Positions 25,983-36,074 are shown, numbered from the stretch's first letter. The stretch: 64,000 nucleotides of DNA from Mariniflexile maritimum (GCF_009746565.1 NZ_WRPN01000002.1:434001-498000), one strand, 5' to 3'. The notes: a model not told the origin generated them from the sequence alone. Made by a program: numbers and translations.

Positions 25983-26807
25983 ATGAAGACTTTTACACTT
26001 TTGGTTATGTCTTTTTTTATAACCGCCCTTTCCTTCGCCAGCATTTCTATAAACGAAAAAGACGCCTTAATGGCACTTTATAAAGCCACCAATGGCAGCC
26101 AATGGAATTCAACCTGGAATTTAGATGCGCCCGTAAATTCATGGTACGGCATTAAGGTTGAAAACGATAAAATTGTAGAAATCAATTTACAGTTTAACAA
26201 TCTTCAGGGCACATTGCCACAAGAGCTAGGAAACCTTATTTATCTAAGAAAAATTAATTTAGGGTTTAATAAACTATCAGGTGCGCTTCCTTCATCAATA
26301 AAGAACTTAAAGGAATTAAAATCATTGGAATTGTTTATGAATGGTTTTGAGGGCGCCATCCCATCAGAATTGGGCGAATTGAAAAACCTGGAAACATTAA
26401 AGCTTTACAGCAATAAATTTGAAGGCAACATTCCGCAGGCCTTAATGGAATTAACCAATTTAAAAGAACTTTTATTAGGAAGCAATTTTTTAACGGGCAC
26501 CATTCCAAACAACATTTATGCATTATCAAAACTTGAAAAATTAAGTTTGATGGACAATAAATTGGAGGGGGAAATACCCGTTGAGATTGCCCAATTAACC
26601 AATTTGGAAGAGCTTATCCTATCAACAAACCAACTCACTGGCGATTTGCCATTGGCCTTTATAAGTTTAAAAAAATTAAATACCATAATGGTGAGCGATA
26701 ATAACCTGAATCAAGAGTACATAAGTGTTTCGGGTAAAACGCCCCCTAATATTTTACAAGTTCAAACACAAAATGCTACCGCTATTTTGGATATTGAAAA
26801 AGATTAG
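25983..26807 (+). CDS. Exported leucine-rich-repeat protein
   Basis: The start at 25983 gives MKTFTLLVMSFFITALSFAS, a signal peptide. An N-terminal cap DALMALYKATNGSQWNSTW is followed by seven full plant-type LRRs of 23-24 residues (consensus LxxLxLxxNxLxGxIPxxLxxL; for example LKLYSNKFEGNIPQALMEL) and a partial eighth. It is 274 residues. There is no type IX secretion C-terminal sorting domain and no lipobox, so it may be periplasmic or surface-exposed by another route. Such LRRs bind proteins or glycans; the target is unknown. It ends with a strong hairpin terminator. Confidence 0.88.
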   Translation: MKTFTLLVMSFFITALSFASISINEKDALMALYKATNGSQWNSTWNLDAPVNSWYGIKVENDKIVEINLQFNNLQGTLPQELGNLIYLRKINLGFNKLSGALPSSIKNLKELKSLELFMNGFEGAIPSELGELKNLETLKLYSNKFEGNIPQALMELTNLKELLLGSNFLTGTIPNNIYALSKLEKLSLMDNKLEGEIPVEIAQLTNLEELILSTNQLTGDLPLAFISLKKLNTIMVSDNNLNQEYISVSGKTPPNILQVQTQNATAILDIEKD

Positions 26808-26829
26808 TATTTTAAATAAAACACAAACC

Positions 26830-26858
26830 AACGGCCAGCAACATAGTTGGCCGTTTTT
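26830..26858 (+). terminator. Terminator of the LRR gene
   Basis: AACGGCCA (26830-26837) pairs with TGGCCGTT (26848-26855), followed by five T residues. Confidence 0.85.
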
Positions 26859-26875
26859 GTTTTAAATTGTGAGCG

Positions 26876-27058
26876 ATGTTTGAACACCATTTTACCTGTC
26901 CGTATTGTTGGGAGCCTATTTCGATGCTGTTGGACGCATCGGTTTCCAAACAAGCATATATTGAAGATTGCGAAGTATGCTGTAACCCCATACAAGTTAC
27001 GGTTCAATTTATTGATGCTGAATTGGTAGATTTTCAGGCAGATAGCATAGATCAATAA
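26876..27058 (+). CDS. CPXCG-motif cysteine-rich protein
   Basis: This 60-residue protein starts MFEHHFTCPYCWEPISMLL and has Cys8-x2-Cys11 and Cys32-x2-Cys35 (Cys36 adjacent), a rubredoxin-like zinc-ribbon spacing. This matches the small CPXCG cysteine-rich family, although the fifth motif residue is Trp instead of Gly. There is no signal peptide. Function is not known. The frame on the other strand and a second plus-strand frame overlap it, but only this one has the cysteine pairs of a known family. It lies between an LRR terminator and the initiator tRNA promoter. Confidence 0.8.
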   Translation: MFEHHFTCPYCWEPISMLLDASVSKQAYIEDCEVCCNPIQVTVQFIDAELVDFQADSIDQ

Positions 27059-27076
27059 TATTTTATAATTTTATTA

Positions 27077-27106
27077 TTGCAGGAATTAAAAAGGGTTGTA
27101 TATTTG
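27077..27106 (+). promoter_or_regulatory. Promoter of initiator tRNA (TTG ... TATATTTG)
   Basis: TTG at 27077-27079 and TATATTTG at 27099-27106 are 19 bp apart. The tRNA begins 70 bp later, so the precursor has a long 5' leader. Confidence 0.7.
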
Positions 27107-27176
27107 CAATCCGAAACAGTTATGTCGGCATTATGAACCGAAAGTTAAAAGCTAAGTCAACTGTTTTTGTATATAT

Positions 27177-27249
<73 letters not shown>

Positions 27250-27261
27250 CTAGAAAAATCA

Positions 27262-27291
27262 AGCCTTCACGGAAATGTGGAGGTTTTTTTT
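27262..27291 (+). terminator. Terminator after initiator tRNA
   Basis: GCCTTCAC pairs with GTGGAGGT (with G-T pairs) and is followed by eight T residues. Confidence 0.75.
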
Positions 27292-27323
27292 ATGTCTTGG
27301 GTACAGAATCTGGCTCTATAAAT

Positions 27324-28373
27324 TTAAGTTTCCACATTAAAGAACACCTTGTAAAAGTGCATTTTCTTTTCGTTGTCATAACCGCGCTCTAAATATTCGG
27401 CAGAGGCATCGGGGGCATCAATGTCCAGTTTAATTTGTATGTTGGTGTCTAGTTTTATATCGGTTTTAATCTTCTTTTTTTCTTTGTTCACAACGCTTTC
27501 AGCTACATCAAACTGGTTTCTCAAAACAATGTTTTGCTCGTCTTCAAAGGTTTTTTTATAATCGTCGAACAGGTTTTTGTGCTTGTCTTCTTCAAAAAGT
27601 TCTTCTTTAAAACGCTCTAGGTTCACTACTTCATTTTCCTTGAAAAAATCGATGGTTTTTGCTAAAAAAATGTTTTGTTCTTGGGCGCCATAGGTAGGTT
27701 TTAGAATTTCGGTCGAAAAATCTTTGCACAGCGCTATGTATTGTTGGGTGTGGTTGTTGGCATCATCGGCATATTTGATGTTTAAAAACTGGTTTAGCCA
27801 ATATTGGGCATCGTAGCTGTTGTTGTCAACACTTAAAATGATGTTGCCCTCGGTATCGGTCTGGTTTAAAATAAGGCAGCCTTTATCAACTTTTTTTGAT
27901 GAAATGCCTTTTTGCACCAACACATCGTAGCTGTTGTTTTCTAAGTAGGTTTGAAAGAAATTGACTTTGTTTTCAATTTTGAAAATTCCAATGGCATTGG
28001 TTGTGATCTCATTAAACTCGATGCCTTCAAACATCACAATAAGTACATCGCCCGTTTTTATTTGTGCCGATGTTGATTGTTCGTATAAATGGGTAACAAT
28101 GTGTTTTGAAACGTCTATAAAAGCATCTTCATCATTAAAAATTTGTGTGCAATAGCTGTTTATTTCGTTTAATGAAATGTTGGCATGGTGGTTAAACCGG
28201 TAGCTTTGTACAACGCTTCCAAACGGGCGTAATAGAAATGGCAGCATGAGGTCGTAGCTGACTTCATCAAAATCGACCAGTTTTTCTGAAAAGGCGTTTT
28301 TGGTATCGTTAAATTTGTTGCCAACCTTATGGATGATGAATTTTGAAATGGATGCGTTCTTTCTAGTAATCAT
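27324..28373 (-). CDS. Nucleoid-associated protein (NdpA/YejK-like)
   Basis: This 349-residue protein matches the 37-kDa nucleoid-associated family in overall layout: it begins with a helix-rich domain containing ISKFIIHKVGNKFNDT, has a central beta region (GDVLIVMFEGIEFNEITTNA) and a C-terminal domain with a lysine-rich segment near 305-325. Family members bind the chromosome in gamma-proteobacteria; flavobacterial copies carry the same annotation but have little experimental support. There is no signal peptide. It sits alone, convergent with the initiator tRNA unit. The family call is moderate because the primary sequence is quite divergent from E. coli YejK. Confidence 0.7.
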   Translation of the reverse strand: MITRKNASISKFIIHKVGNKFNDTKNAFSEKLVDFDEVSYDLMLPFLLRPFGSVVQSYRFNHHANISLNEINSYCTQIFNDEDAFIDVSKHIVTHLYEQSTSAQIKTGDVLIVMFEGIEFNEITTNAIGIFKIENKVNFFQTYLENNSYDVLVQKGISSKKVDKGCLILNQTDTEGNIILSVDNNSYDAQYWLNQFLNIKYADDANNHTQQYIALCKDFSTEILKPTYGAQEQNIFLAKTIDFFKENEVVNLERFKEELFEEDKHKNLFDDYKKTFEDEQNIVLRNQFDVAESVVNKEKKKIKTDIKLDTNIQIKLDIDAPDASAEYLERGYDNEKKMHFYKVFFNVET

Positions 28374-28421
28374 GGTTTTTTATTAAGGTTACAATAGTAG
28401 TGATTTCAACAGAAAAAAACA

Positions 28422-28453
28422 TAAAAAAGAACGCCAAAGATAAACTTTGACGC
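28422..28453 (-). terminator. Terminator after the TapB-like gene
   Basis: On the minus strand AGCGTCAAAG pairs with CTTTGGCGTT (one G-T pair) and is followed by TTCTTTTTTATG. It lies about 30 bp after the stop of the gene at 28486. Confidence 0.65.
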
Positions 28454-28485
28454 TCCCAGATTTGAGGACTTTTTGCTTAGTTGGT

Positions 28486-29163
28486 TTATTTGTTGATACT
28501 AGTAAGCTCGGTATAGCCCATAAGTTTGCCGTTTTTGTTGTAGGTCTCGCTTTTAATAACGCCCATGCCTTCGGCAACCCATTCTTTAATTTCAAACATC
28601 ATTTTTAAGCCCATTTTTGTTTCCGAATTAGAGCTTATGGCATAACAGTTAAACGTTCCGGCTGGGGTGGTTATGCTTTCCTTGGCATTTACCTTTCGGT
28701 TGGTAATATCAACGGTCATGTTCATTTTCATACCGCCCATATCCATTGTCATTTTAAGGTTGGCATCGTTTAGGGTTTGCCCAACTTTTAAATCGTTGGG
28801 AAATTCCAGATTGGTTCCGGTCATTTCTAAATCTACATCTTTATATTGTTTCATTAATTCGGCATTCATCAGCGATTTAAAATCGATTGAAATGCCGTCG
28901 CCGTTGCAGGTTACTTGAAATGTTGAGGTGGTTAGGTCTTTGCCCTTATCATCGGAAACTTGCGTTTCAATGGTAGCTGTATTGTTTTCAATGTTAAGCA
29001 CCTTATAACTGGCTACGCTTTCTTTTTTTCCTTTAGGGTTGTAGCTTGTAATTTCAAACTGAATGTCTTTTTTAAAAGGAAAATAACTGTCGCAGGCATT
29101 TTGGCCGTCTACTAACGAACCCACGAAGAGGGCACAGAGCAATATGATGATGTTAGGTTTCAT
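28486..29163 (-). CDS. Exported TapB/DUF3108-like protein
   Basis: This 225-residue protein begins MKPNIIILLCALFVGSLVDG, a signal peptide. The mature part has the pattern of the DUF3108-like beta proteins annotated as TapB family in Bacteroidota: FPFKKDIQFEITSYNPKGKK at its start, a Met-rich stretch MTMDMGGMKMNMTVDI, TPAGTFNCYAISS, and GMGVIKSETYNKNGKLMGY at the end. These repeated strands suggest a periplasmic lipocalin-like sandwich. The function is unknown. It is followed by its own terminator and preceded by the large lipoprotein gene 117 bp upstream. Confidence 0.75.
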   Translation of the reverse strand: MKPNIIILLCALFVGSLVDGQNACDSYFPFKKDIQFEITSYNPKGKKESVASYKVLNIENNTATIETQVSDDKGKDLTTSTFQVTCNGDGISIDFKSLMNAELMKQYKDVDLEMTGTNLEFPNDLKVGQTLNDANLKMTMDMGGMKMNMTVDITNRKVNAKESITTPAGTFNCYAISSNSETKMGLKMMFEIKEWVAEGMGVIKSETYNKNGKLMGYTELTSINK

Positions 29164-29280
29164 CTTGATTTTGGATTAATTGATTAATAGCGGCCTAAAG
29201 ATAACTATACTTTTCATCAAAAAGATGGATTTAAAAAAAAATTTCGGCATAGCCCATTGTATATGAATGTGTTAGGCATG

Positions 29281-31710
29281 TTAATTTAGCTGGTAAAGTA
29301 AAATGGCGTTGGTTTCGCCCTTGGTAACAAATTTTAAGTTTTTGCTGCGGTCAACTTGGTCTAGAGCGATGGCTGAATTTCCGTAAACCGGAAAATTGGG
29401 CAATAAATTACCTTGGCTATCGTACAGGAATACTTTTTGGGTTTGTAAATCGGTTATGGAAACATAAATCTTGTCGTTAAGGTAAAATAGGCTGGGTGCG
29501 GTGTAAGTGCCATAATCAATTTCAATGGCGTTGTTTTTTATAGAAAGTTTGTTTTCGCTTTGGGCAACCAACGTTTTGCTGGAAGCATCGATACCATGCT
29601 TTTCCGAAAGGTTTAAGTTTTGGGTTGAAACGCGCCCTTTGGCATCAACCGCTATAATGTTGCCATTTGAAGTGGTGGTGGTAAATGCATTATTGTTAAG
29701 GAAAATGGGCTGGTTTGAAAATGTTTGTGTCGTTTTTGGCGTAATTCGTGGGTTGCCTGTGCGGTCCAAAATATATAGTTTGTTTTTCGATTTAAGCACT
29801 AAATAGTCGGTACTGCCCATTCTAAAATGTTTTGGTTGGGCAATAATGGCATCATCGGCAGCTTTAAAGTTGAAGCCATTTACTGTTTTTAGGTTGGCAT
29901 CATAAACCAAAATGTTTTTTCCTTGGGTTACCATGAGCCTGTAATCCTTGTTTTTGTCGTAATCAAAAACGGCTAGGGGCTGTGTGATCTCATCATTGAA
30001 TTTCCCTGGGAAAGGCGCAACATCCTTACCGTCCCTATCAATCACATACACGCGGTTTGTTGTTGCAAAGGCAAGTTGCAGGCGGCCATTTTTAAAAATA
30101 TCAATTTGCTCGACACTTCCTAAAACTGCGCCCTCCAGTTGTTTTTTCCAAATAATTTTACCTTTGTTTGAAATTAGGTACAGGTTGTTTTTTACATCTT
30201 GCACCACGATTTCCTTCTCTTTGGTTAAATGATTGGTTACAAATTGTGGCTGGTTTAAAATATCGGAAGCCAATTTAATGTTCCATTCTTCTGAAACCGA
30301 ATTTTGAACGGCGCGGGTTTTGCTCTTTTTTACAATGGCGTTTACATGGGCAAAATTACTGTCGTATATAAATTGTAGTGCCGAAGTGGTGTAATTGCCG
30401 AAATAGCCATCCAATTCGCCATTAAAATTGCTGTTCAAAACCGTTTTTAAAGTGTTGCTGTTTGTTACAAATAGCAATGATGAGGCATTACTAAGCTGTT
30501 TTTTTATGGTTTTAAACGCATCCTGTTCGCTGTAAGTGGTTTGGTTCTGGTAGTTGGAAATGATGTTTTGCAGCATCGCCATATTGTCTGAAAACACAAA
30601 AAAAGTGTCGAGCTCGCAATACTTGGTGGCGTTTTTAAAGCTGATGAAGGGGGAAAAGGTTTTATAGAACAATTGGGGTTTGCTAAAACTGAAAATATCA
30701 ATGCCTCTAAACGATTCAATGGGCGTGCGCTCGCCAATAAGCGCATCTTCTGTGTTAATAACGTCCAATGAGTTTAAAATAACCGCTCGGTTTTCGGCTT
30801 TATAAACCACGCCTACTTCTACTATGGCATCAAAAAGGGCGGTACTGGCTATGGAATCGGTTTTTCTATATGCCATTTGGTTCTTTTCAAAATTCTTATA
30901 GTTCTTAAAAGTGAGGCTTAAAAAGCCATCGCTGTCCATTGGGGCTATGTTTTGTAGTTGGTTTTCTTGCGGGATGGTGTTCTTAAAAATGTTGATGGCA
31001 CTTTTTGTCGAGTCGTTCGCTTTGGTCAATCCGTTTATGTAAATGGCATCTTGGTTTACGTCCACATCCATGGCAATGTAGCTTGTAAAAGTTTTCAAGT
31101 TTAAGGATGGTTCAATAAAAAACGATTTTACAAACGGCGAATGGGCTTTAATAAATACCGAAAATGTTTTGTCGTTACTGGTGGCATTGTAAATTTTAAC
31201 CAATTCTTCGTTCAGGTTCGTGTTCATAAAAACATTTTGTACCACGTTTTTTGAAGATGAGGCAAAAAAGGTACTGTCTATAACCGTGCTATAAAAAATA
31301 TGGTTCTTGTAGGTTGATTTTTTTAGCGTTTCGGTTTCGTAGGTGAGTGTTTCCTCGACATAATTCTTTAGCGAATCGGTTTTAAACAGTTGTGCACTGT
31401 ATTTTGTTATGAAGCTGTATTGAAGGCTATCGTTGCCATCTTTTGAAAAGCAAATAAGCAATTCGCCGGTGGGTTTTAAAAGTTTTAGGTTCTCTAATTT
31501 CGATTCTAAATTTTTGTAGGCAGGCGTTTTTGAGAACTTATCTAAAAAGTCGCTGTTGTTGATGCTGCTTTTTAAATCTTCAACATTGGTTGTTCTTATA
31601 ATAATGGATGCATTTTCTGGAACAAAATCAATAAGGTTTACACGTTTTGAATAGGTGTTTGAACAGCTAAAAAGGGCAATGGACAAGAGGGAAATACAAA
31701 TGAGTCTCAT
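29281..31710 (-). CDS. Large lipoprotein with DUF3352-like and propeller-like parts
   Basis: ATG at 31710 gives MRLICISLLSIALFSCSNTY, a lipoprotein signal with Cys16. The N-terminal 450 residues resemble a DUF3352-like module (VNLIDFVPENASIIIRTTNV). The C-terminal 320 residues contain PQQ/WD-like repeats of blades such as NLYLISNKGKIIWKKQLEG and KLYILDRTGNPRITPK, fitting a beta-propeller. Total 809 residues. It is anchored to the inner face of the outer membrane or the inner membrane. The gene is upstream of a TapB-like gene and downstream of rnhB in the same direction. No function is known; a propeller lipoprotein of this kind could be an envelope assembly or sensing factor, which is only a guess. 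Confidence 0.72.
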   Translation of the reverse strand: MRLICISLLSIALFSCSNTYSKRVNLIDFVPENASIIIRTTNVEDLKSSINNSDFLDKFSKTPAYKNLESKLENLKLLKPTGELLICFSKDGNDSLQYSFITKYSAQLFKTDSLKNYVEETLTYETETLKKSTYKNHIFYSTVIDSTFFASSSKNVVQNVFMNTNLNEELVKIYNATSNDKTFSVFIKAHSPFVKSFFIEPSLNLKTFTSYIAMDVDVNQDAIYINGLTKANDSTKSAINIFKNTIPQENQLQNIAPMDSDGFLSLTFKNYKNFEKNQMAYRKTDSIASTALFDAIVEVGVVYKAENRAVILNSLDVINTEDALIGERTPIESFRGIDIFSFSKPQLFYKTFSPFISFKNATKYCELDTFFVFSDNMAMLQNIISNYQNQTTYSEQDAFKTIKKQLSNASSLLFVTNSNTLKTVLNSNFNGELDGYFGNYTTSALQFIYDSNFAHVNAIVKKSKTRAVQNSVSEEWNIKLASDILNQPQFVTNHLTKEKEIVVQDVKNNLYLISNKGKIIWKKQLEGAVLGSVEQIDIFKNGRLQLAFATTNRVYVIDRDGKDVAPFPGKFNDEITQPLAVFDYDKNKDYRLMVTQGKNILVYDANLKTVNGFNFKAADDAIIAQPKHFRMGSTDYLVLKSKNKLYILDRTGNPRITPKTTQTFSNQPIFLNNNAFTTTTSNGNIIAVDAKGRVSTQNLNLSEKHGIDASSKTLVAQSENKLSIKNNAIEIDYGTYTAPSLFYLNDKIYVSITDLQTQKVFLYDSQGNLLPNFPVYGNSAIALDQVDRSKNLKFVTKGETNAILLYQLN

Positions 31711-31823
31711 AAAACGAATTAATTTATACAAACCTACATATTTTTCAATTTATTTCAGAGTTTTATCTTAGTCTTTCGCGTCACGCAGCCTGTATTTATT
31801 GTTTGTTCTCTTGGCTGTATTCT

Positions 31824-32423
31824 TTAAAAATCCAATTCCAATTGCTCGGGTAAAAGTCTAAACGATTTTCGATGGTATTTGGTAATTCCGTATTTGCTTA
31901 TGGCTTCGCGGTGTGCTTTGGTGGGGTAGCCCTTGTTTTGTTTCCAGTTGTACATTGGGTATTCTTCATGAATGGTTTCCATATAGGCATCGCGATACGT
32001 TTTGGCCAGCACCGATGCGGCGGCAATGCTTAAATATTTGCCATCGCCCTTAATAATGGTTTCAAACGGGATATTCTGGTATGGTTTAAATTTGTTGCCA
32101 TCTACAATAATAAATTCGGGCCTTGCGGTTAATTGGTCCATGGCTTTGTGCATGGCCAAAATGGAAGCGTTCAAAATATTAATGGCATCTATTTCATTCT
32201 CAAATACATGTGCAACGCCAAAAGTGAGTGTTTCTGTTTCAATAATTGGTTTTAAGAGGGCGCGCTTGGTTTCGCTAAGTTGTTTGGAATCGTTTAAAAG
32301 CCCATTTTTAAAACCCTTAGGAAGAATCACGGCCGCCGCAGTAACCGGACCCGCTAAACACCCGCGTCCAGCTTCATCGGTTCCACATTCTAGGTTAAAG
32401 TTGGAATGGTTTTTTAATAACAT
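31824..32423 (-). CDS. rnhB: Ribonuclease HII
   Basis: RNase HII cuts the RNA of RNA-DNA hybrids and removes misincorporated ribonucleotides. The motif [20 protein letters not shown] near residue 15 supplies the first acidic pair (DE); the other acidic ligands are in [19 protein letters not shown] and in the HRxxxSKYGI region near the end. It is 199 residues, the usual size. It has a TAAATTTG box on the minus strand at 32441-32448, 17 bp before the ATG. The large lipoprotein gene follows in the same direction after 113 bp. Confidence 0.95.
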   Translation of the reverse strand: MLLKNHSNFNLECGTDEAGRGCLAGPVTAAAVILPKGFKNGLLNDSKQLSETKRALLKPIIETETLTFGVAHVFENEIDAINILNASILAMHKAMDQLTARPEFIIVDGNKFKPYQNIPFETIIKGDGKYLSIAAASVLAKTYRDAYMETIHEEYPMYNWKQNKGYPTKAHREAISKYGITKYHRKSFRLLPEQLELDF

Positions 32424-32440
32424 CTGCCCAAAAATTATAT

Positions 32441-32448
32441 CAAATTTA
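32441..32448 (-). promoter_or_regulatory. -7 box (TAAATTTG) for rnhB
   Basis: It is an exact match to TAnnTTTG on the minus strand, 17 bp before the rnhB start. No -33 element was clear. Confidence 0.45.
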
Positions 32449-32704
32449 TAATTTTTATTCGATTTTTTGTAGTTAGTAAATCAAATAGCAGGGTATTTTT
32501 GTGGATTATACATTTCGCTATTGCTGAATATGTAATATTAAAGCAAAAACATTGAATTTAACGCATAAATATTGTTTTATAATTGCTGTTTTTATAATTA
32601 AATATTGTGTTTTTTAATTTTTAGACAGTTTTTTAGTACTCTTTTTTTGTTTTATTAAGATAATATTAAGATGTTTGTAATTGACTAATTCAAATATCTA
32701 TTCT

Positions 32705-35700
32705 ATGAAAAGAAAGTTGACGTGTGTGTTAACGTTTTTCTTGGTGCTCACTATGCAGTTTGCTTTTACGCAAGAAAAATCAATTAAAGGAAAAATTACC
32801 GATTCAAATGGCGTCCCTTTGGGAGGGGTAACCATTATTGTTGAAGGCTCCAATAGGGGGGCGGCATCCAACTTTGATGGCGATTATACTATTTTAGCAA
32901 AAACGGGAAGTGTGCTAAAAGTGAGTTTTATTGGCATGAAAACCCAAACAATAACGGTAGGGTCGCAAACAACCATCAATATTGTAATGGATGAAGATCG
33001 CGAAAACCTGGATACGGTTGTAATAACCGGTTACCAAAACGTAAAGCGCGAATTGTTTACGGGCGCGTCGCAAACCATAAAAGCAGCCGATATAAAACTA
33101 GATGGTGAGGCCGATATTTCAAGGGCACTCGAAGGTAGGGTAGCAGGTGTTAGCGTACAAAATGTAACCGGTACTTTTGGAGCATCGCCCAGGATTACCA
33201 TTCGTGGTTCGTCTTCCATTTTAGGCGATACCAAGCCCATTTGGATTATTGATGGGGTAATTCAAGAAGAAATCGTGAACCTTTCGGTGTCCGATTTGGT
33301 TTCTGGCGATGCCAATACCTTATTAAGTTCGGCAGTTGCTGGGTTAAACGCTTCCGATGTGGAAAGTTTCGAAATTCTTAAAGATGCTTCTGCAACCGCA
33401 CTTTATGGTGCACGGGCCTTAAATGGCGTGGTGGTTATTACTACAAAATCTGGTAAGAAAAACCAAAAGCCTACCTTTAATTATGCCGCAGAATATGCCG
33501 TGAGGGATATACCCAGATATACCAACTACGATTTATTGAACTCGCAAGAAACCGTTTCAGTTTACCGGGAAATGGAAACAAAGGGCTTTCTCAACTTGCC
33601 TTCTTCCTTTCAAGGTAGGTATGGGGGCATCTATAACATCATGTACCGCGCCATCAATAATTTTGATGAAACCACAGGGCAGTTCCAACTTCAAAATACG
33701 CCCGAGGCTCGTGCCCGTTTTTTACAACAGTACGAACTGGCAAACACCAACTGGTTTAAAACCTTGTTCAGTGCGGCACCCACCCAAACCCATACCCTAA
33801 GTTTTTCGGGAGGTGGCGAAAACTCTACATCTTACGCATCTTTGGGATATTATACCGATGGGGGCTGGACAGTTGCCGATAGGGTACGACGCATCACCGG
33901 AAATTTAAGGAATACTTATTTTTTAATGGACGATAAATTAAAGATAACGACGCAATTGCAAGGCTCCATTAGAAATCAATTGGCACCCGGCACTTTTGCC
34001 AGACAGGAAGATGTGGTAAGCGGTTCCTATACCCGTGATTTTGATATCAATCCGTTTAGCTACGCCATCAATACCAGTAGAGCGTTGCGTCCGCGCGATG
34101 CAGATGGAAATTTGGAATATTCCCGATACAACTGGGCTCCTTTTAATATTTTAGATGAACTAAAAAACAATGGCATTGAACTGAACGTGTCCGATATTAA
34201 ATTCCAAGGTCAGGGCGAATATGAAATCAATAAAAACATAACCTACAACTTCTTGGGCTCTGCACGCTATGCCACCTCCAATGGCGAACATGCCATAACA
34301 GAAAACTCGAATGTTGCGGGTGCCTATAGGGCAGATGAGACCACCATCGTGCAGGACCAAAACACCTTTCTGTTTTCAGACCCCGATTTTCCAAATTCAC
34401 GCCCCAAAGTGGTATTGCCCGTTGGCGGAATATTAATCACCTCAAAAAACACCCTGGTTACTTATACCTTTAGGAATACCTTGGACTTTACTAAACGCTT
34501 CAACAATGAGGCCCATGGTATCCGTATTTATGGCGGACAAGAATACAGATATACCGATAGAACCGAAACTAAAAATACAGGTTACGGCTACCAATTTTCA
34601 CGCGGTGGAACGGTTTTTACCGATCCTGATATTTTAAAGAAAGCCATTTTAGAAGGCAATCCTTATTTTTCGGCTGAAGAAACCAGGCAACGTGAGGTGT
34701 CCTTTTTTGCAAACCTTACCTATGATTTTGAGAAAAAATACGTGCTTAACGTTACCGGAAACTACGAAGGTTCAAACAGGGCAGGTAAATCTTCCGATTC
34801 GCGATGGTTGCCAACCTACACCATTGGCGGTAAATGGAATGTTGATAAAGAGGATTTTATAAAAAAATCGGATATCGTTTCATCGCTCGCCTTCCGTCCC
34901 AGCTACGGGCTTGTGGCTCTTTTAGCAGATAATGCCACCAATAATCTGGCCGTTTTTAGAAGCCAAATTACCGATAGAACTTATAATGACGACCGCGAAA
35001 ATTATATTGATATTGAAGATTTGCAAAACAGCGAATTAACTTGGGAAAAAACCTTAGAGCTGAATTTAGGGGTTGATGTAGGCTTTTTCCATAACAGGAT
35101 TATGTTGAATTTTGATGCCTATTTTAGAAAAGGAAAAGACTTAATCGACCTTATAAGAACCACGGGTATTGGAGGCGAATCCCTTAAGTTGGGCAACAAC
35201 TCTGAAATGACCACAAACGGTATCGAGTTTCAGGTAAATACCGTAAACATTGATAGTGATGATTTTAGATGGAAAACCGGTTTTAACATCTCACATTTCA
35301 ACCAAGAAGTAACCTCGCTTAAACAAGAATCGAATGTGTTCGATTTGGTAACGGGTACTGGTAGGGGCAATGCCATTGGCTATCCAAAAGGCGCATTGTT
35401 CTCGTATAAATTTGAAGGGCTAAACAACTATGGCTTACCCACTTTTTTAACTGAAGACCCAGATTTTAACCCCGCAAAACCTTACGATTTAATCGATTTT
35501 CAGGATACCGATAAGGTGCTGGACTATTTAGTGTATGAAGGCCCTACCGAAGCCAATGTTTCGGGCGGACTTTCAAATAGCTTTACTTATAAAAATTGGG
35601 ATTTTAGTTTCTTTATCTCTTTTTCAGCAGGTAATAAAGTACGTTTAGCATCTGCCTACAAATCGAAATATACCGATTTGGATGTGTTCCCACGCGAATT

Positions 35701-36073
35701 TGTAAACCGTTGGATTGCCTCTGGTGATGAAAACATTACAAATGTTCCAACAATAGCTTCGCAAAGTGTATTGCAGGCTTTTGGCGAAAACGAACTGGAA
35801 AGGGCCTACAACGCCTATAATTATTCCACGGCGCGTACTGCCGATGGCGATTTTATCCGTATGAAAAACATAGCATTGGGCTATAACTTCGATAAACAAA
35901 CCATCAATAAATTAGGGATTTCAAATTTTAGGTTGAGTTTGCAAACTACCAACCCGTTCTTAATTTACTCCGATTCGAAGTTGGGCGGTCAAGATCCGGA
36001 ATTTTTCAGATCTGGTGGTGTTGCTTATCCCATTTCGCGCTTGTTCACCTTCTCACTAAATGTTGGTTTTTAA
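32705..36073 (+). CDS. susC: SusC/RagA-type TonB-linked outer-membrane transporter
   Basis: The start at 32705 gives MKRKLTCVLTFFLVLTMQFA, a signal peptide; the frame upstream opens from TTG. Residues about 27-110 are a carboxypeptidase-like regulatory domain (GKITDSNGVPLGGVTIIVEG, and FDGDYTILAKTGSVLKVSFI), followed by a plug with ITGYQNVKRELFTGASQTI, LEGRVAGVSVQNVTGTFG and the SusC signature ILKDASATALYGARALNGVV, and a 22-strand barrel up to FTFSLNVGF. It has 1122 residues, typical. It should import an oligomer across the outer membrane with the SusD lid encoded next. No sigma or hybrid sensor gene is adjacent, so regulation of this operon is not visible. Confidence 0.94.
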   Translation: MKRKLTCVLTFFLVLTMQFAFTQEKSIKGKITDSNGVPLGGVTIIVEGSNRGAASNFDGDYTILAKTGSVLKVSFIGMKTQTITVGSQTTINIVMDEDRENLDTVVITGYQNVKRELFTGASQTIKAADIKLDGEADISRALEGRVAGVSVQNVTGTFGASPRITIRGSSSILGDTKPIWIIDGVIQEEIVNLSVSDLVSGDANTLLSSAVAGLNASDVESFEILKDASATALYGARALNGVVVITTKSGKKNQKPTFNYAAEYAVRDIPRYTNYDLLNSQETVSVYREMETKGFLNLPSSFQGRYGGIYNIMYRAINNFDETTGQFQLQNTPEARARFLQQYELANTNWFKTLFSAAPTQTHTLSFSGGGENSTSYASLGYYTDGGWTVADRVRRITGNLRNTYFLMDDKLKITTQLQGSIRNQLAPGTFARQEDVVSGSYTRDFDINPFSYAINTSRALRPRDADGNLEYSRYNWAPFNILDELKNNGIELNVSDIKFQGQGEYEINKNITYNFLGSARYATSNGEHAITENSNVAGAYRADETTIVQDQNTFLFSDPDFPNSRPKVVLPVGGILITSKNTLVTYTFRNTLDFTKRFNNEAHGIRIYGGQEYRYTDRTETKNTGYGYQFSRGGTVFTDPDILKKAILEGNPYFSAEETRQREVSFFANLTYDFEKKYVLNVTGNYEGSNRAGKSSDSRWLPTYTIGGKWNVDKEDFIKKSDIVSSLAFRPSYGLVALLADNATNNLAVFRSQITDRTYNDDRENYIDIEDLQNSELTWEKTLELNLGVDVGFFHNRIMLNFDAYFRKGKDLIDLIRTTGIGGESLKLGNNSEMTTNGIEFQVNTVNIDSDDFRWKTGFNISHFNQEVTSLKQESNVFDLVTGTGRGNAIGYPKGALFSYKFEGLNNYGLPTFLTEDPDFNPAKPYDLIDFQDTDKVLDYLVYEGPTEANVSGGLSNSFTYKNWDFSFFISFSAGNKVRLASAYKSKYTDLDVFPREFVNRWIASGDENITNVPTIASQSVLQAFGENELERAYNAYNYSTARTADGDFIRMKNIALGYNFDKQTINKLGISNFRLSLQTTNPFLIYSDSKLGGQDPEFFRSGGVAYPISRLFTFSLNVGF

Positions 36074-36074
36074 A

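Noticed and set aside
25983-26807. Possible DNA tandem repeat
   Set aside because: The repetition is at protein level (leucine-rich repeats); the DNA copies are diverged and not a satellite or CRISPR.
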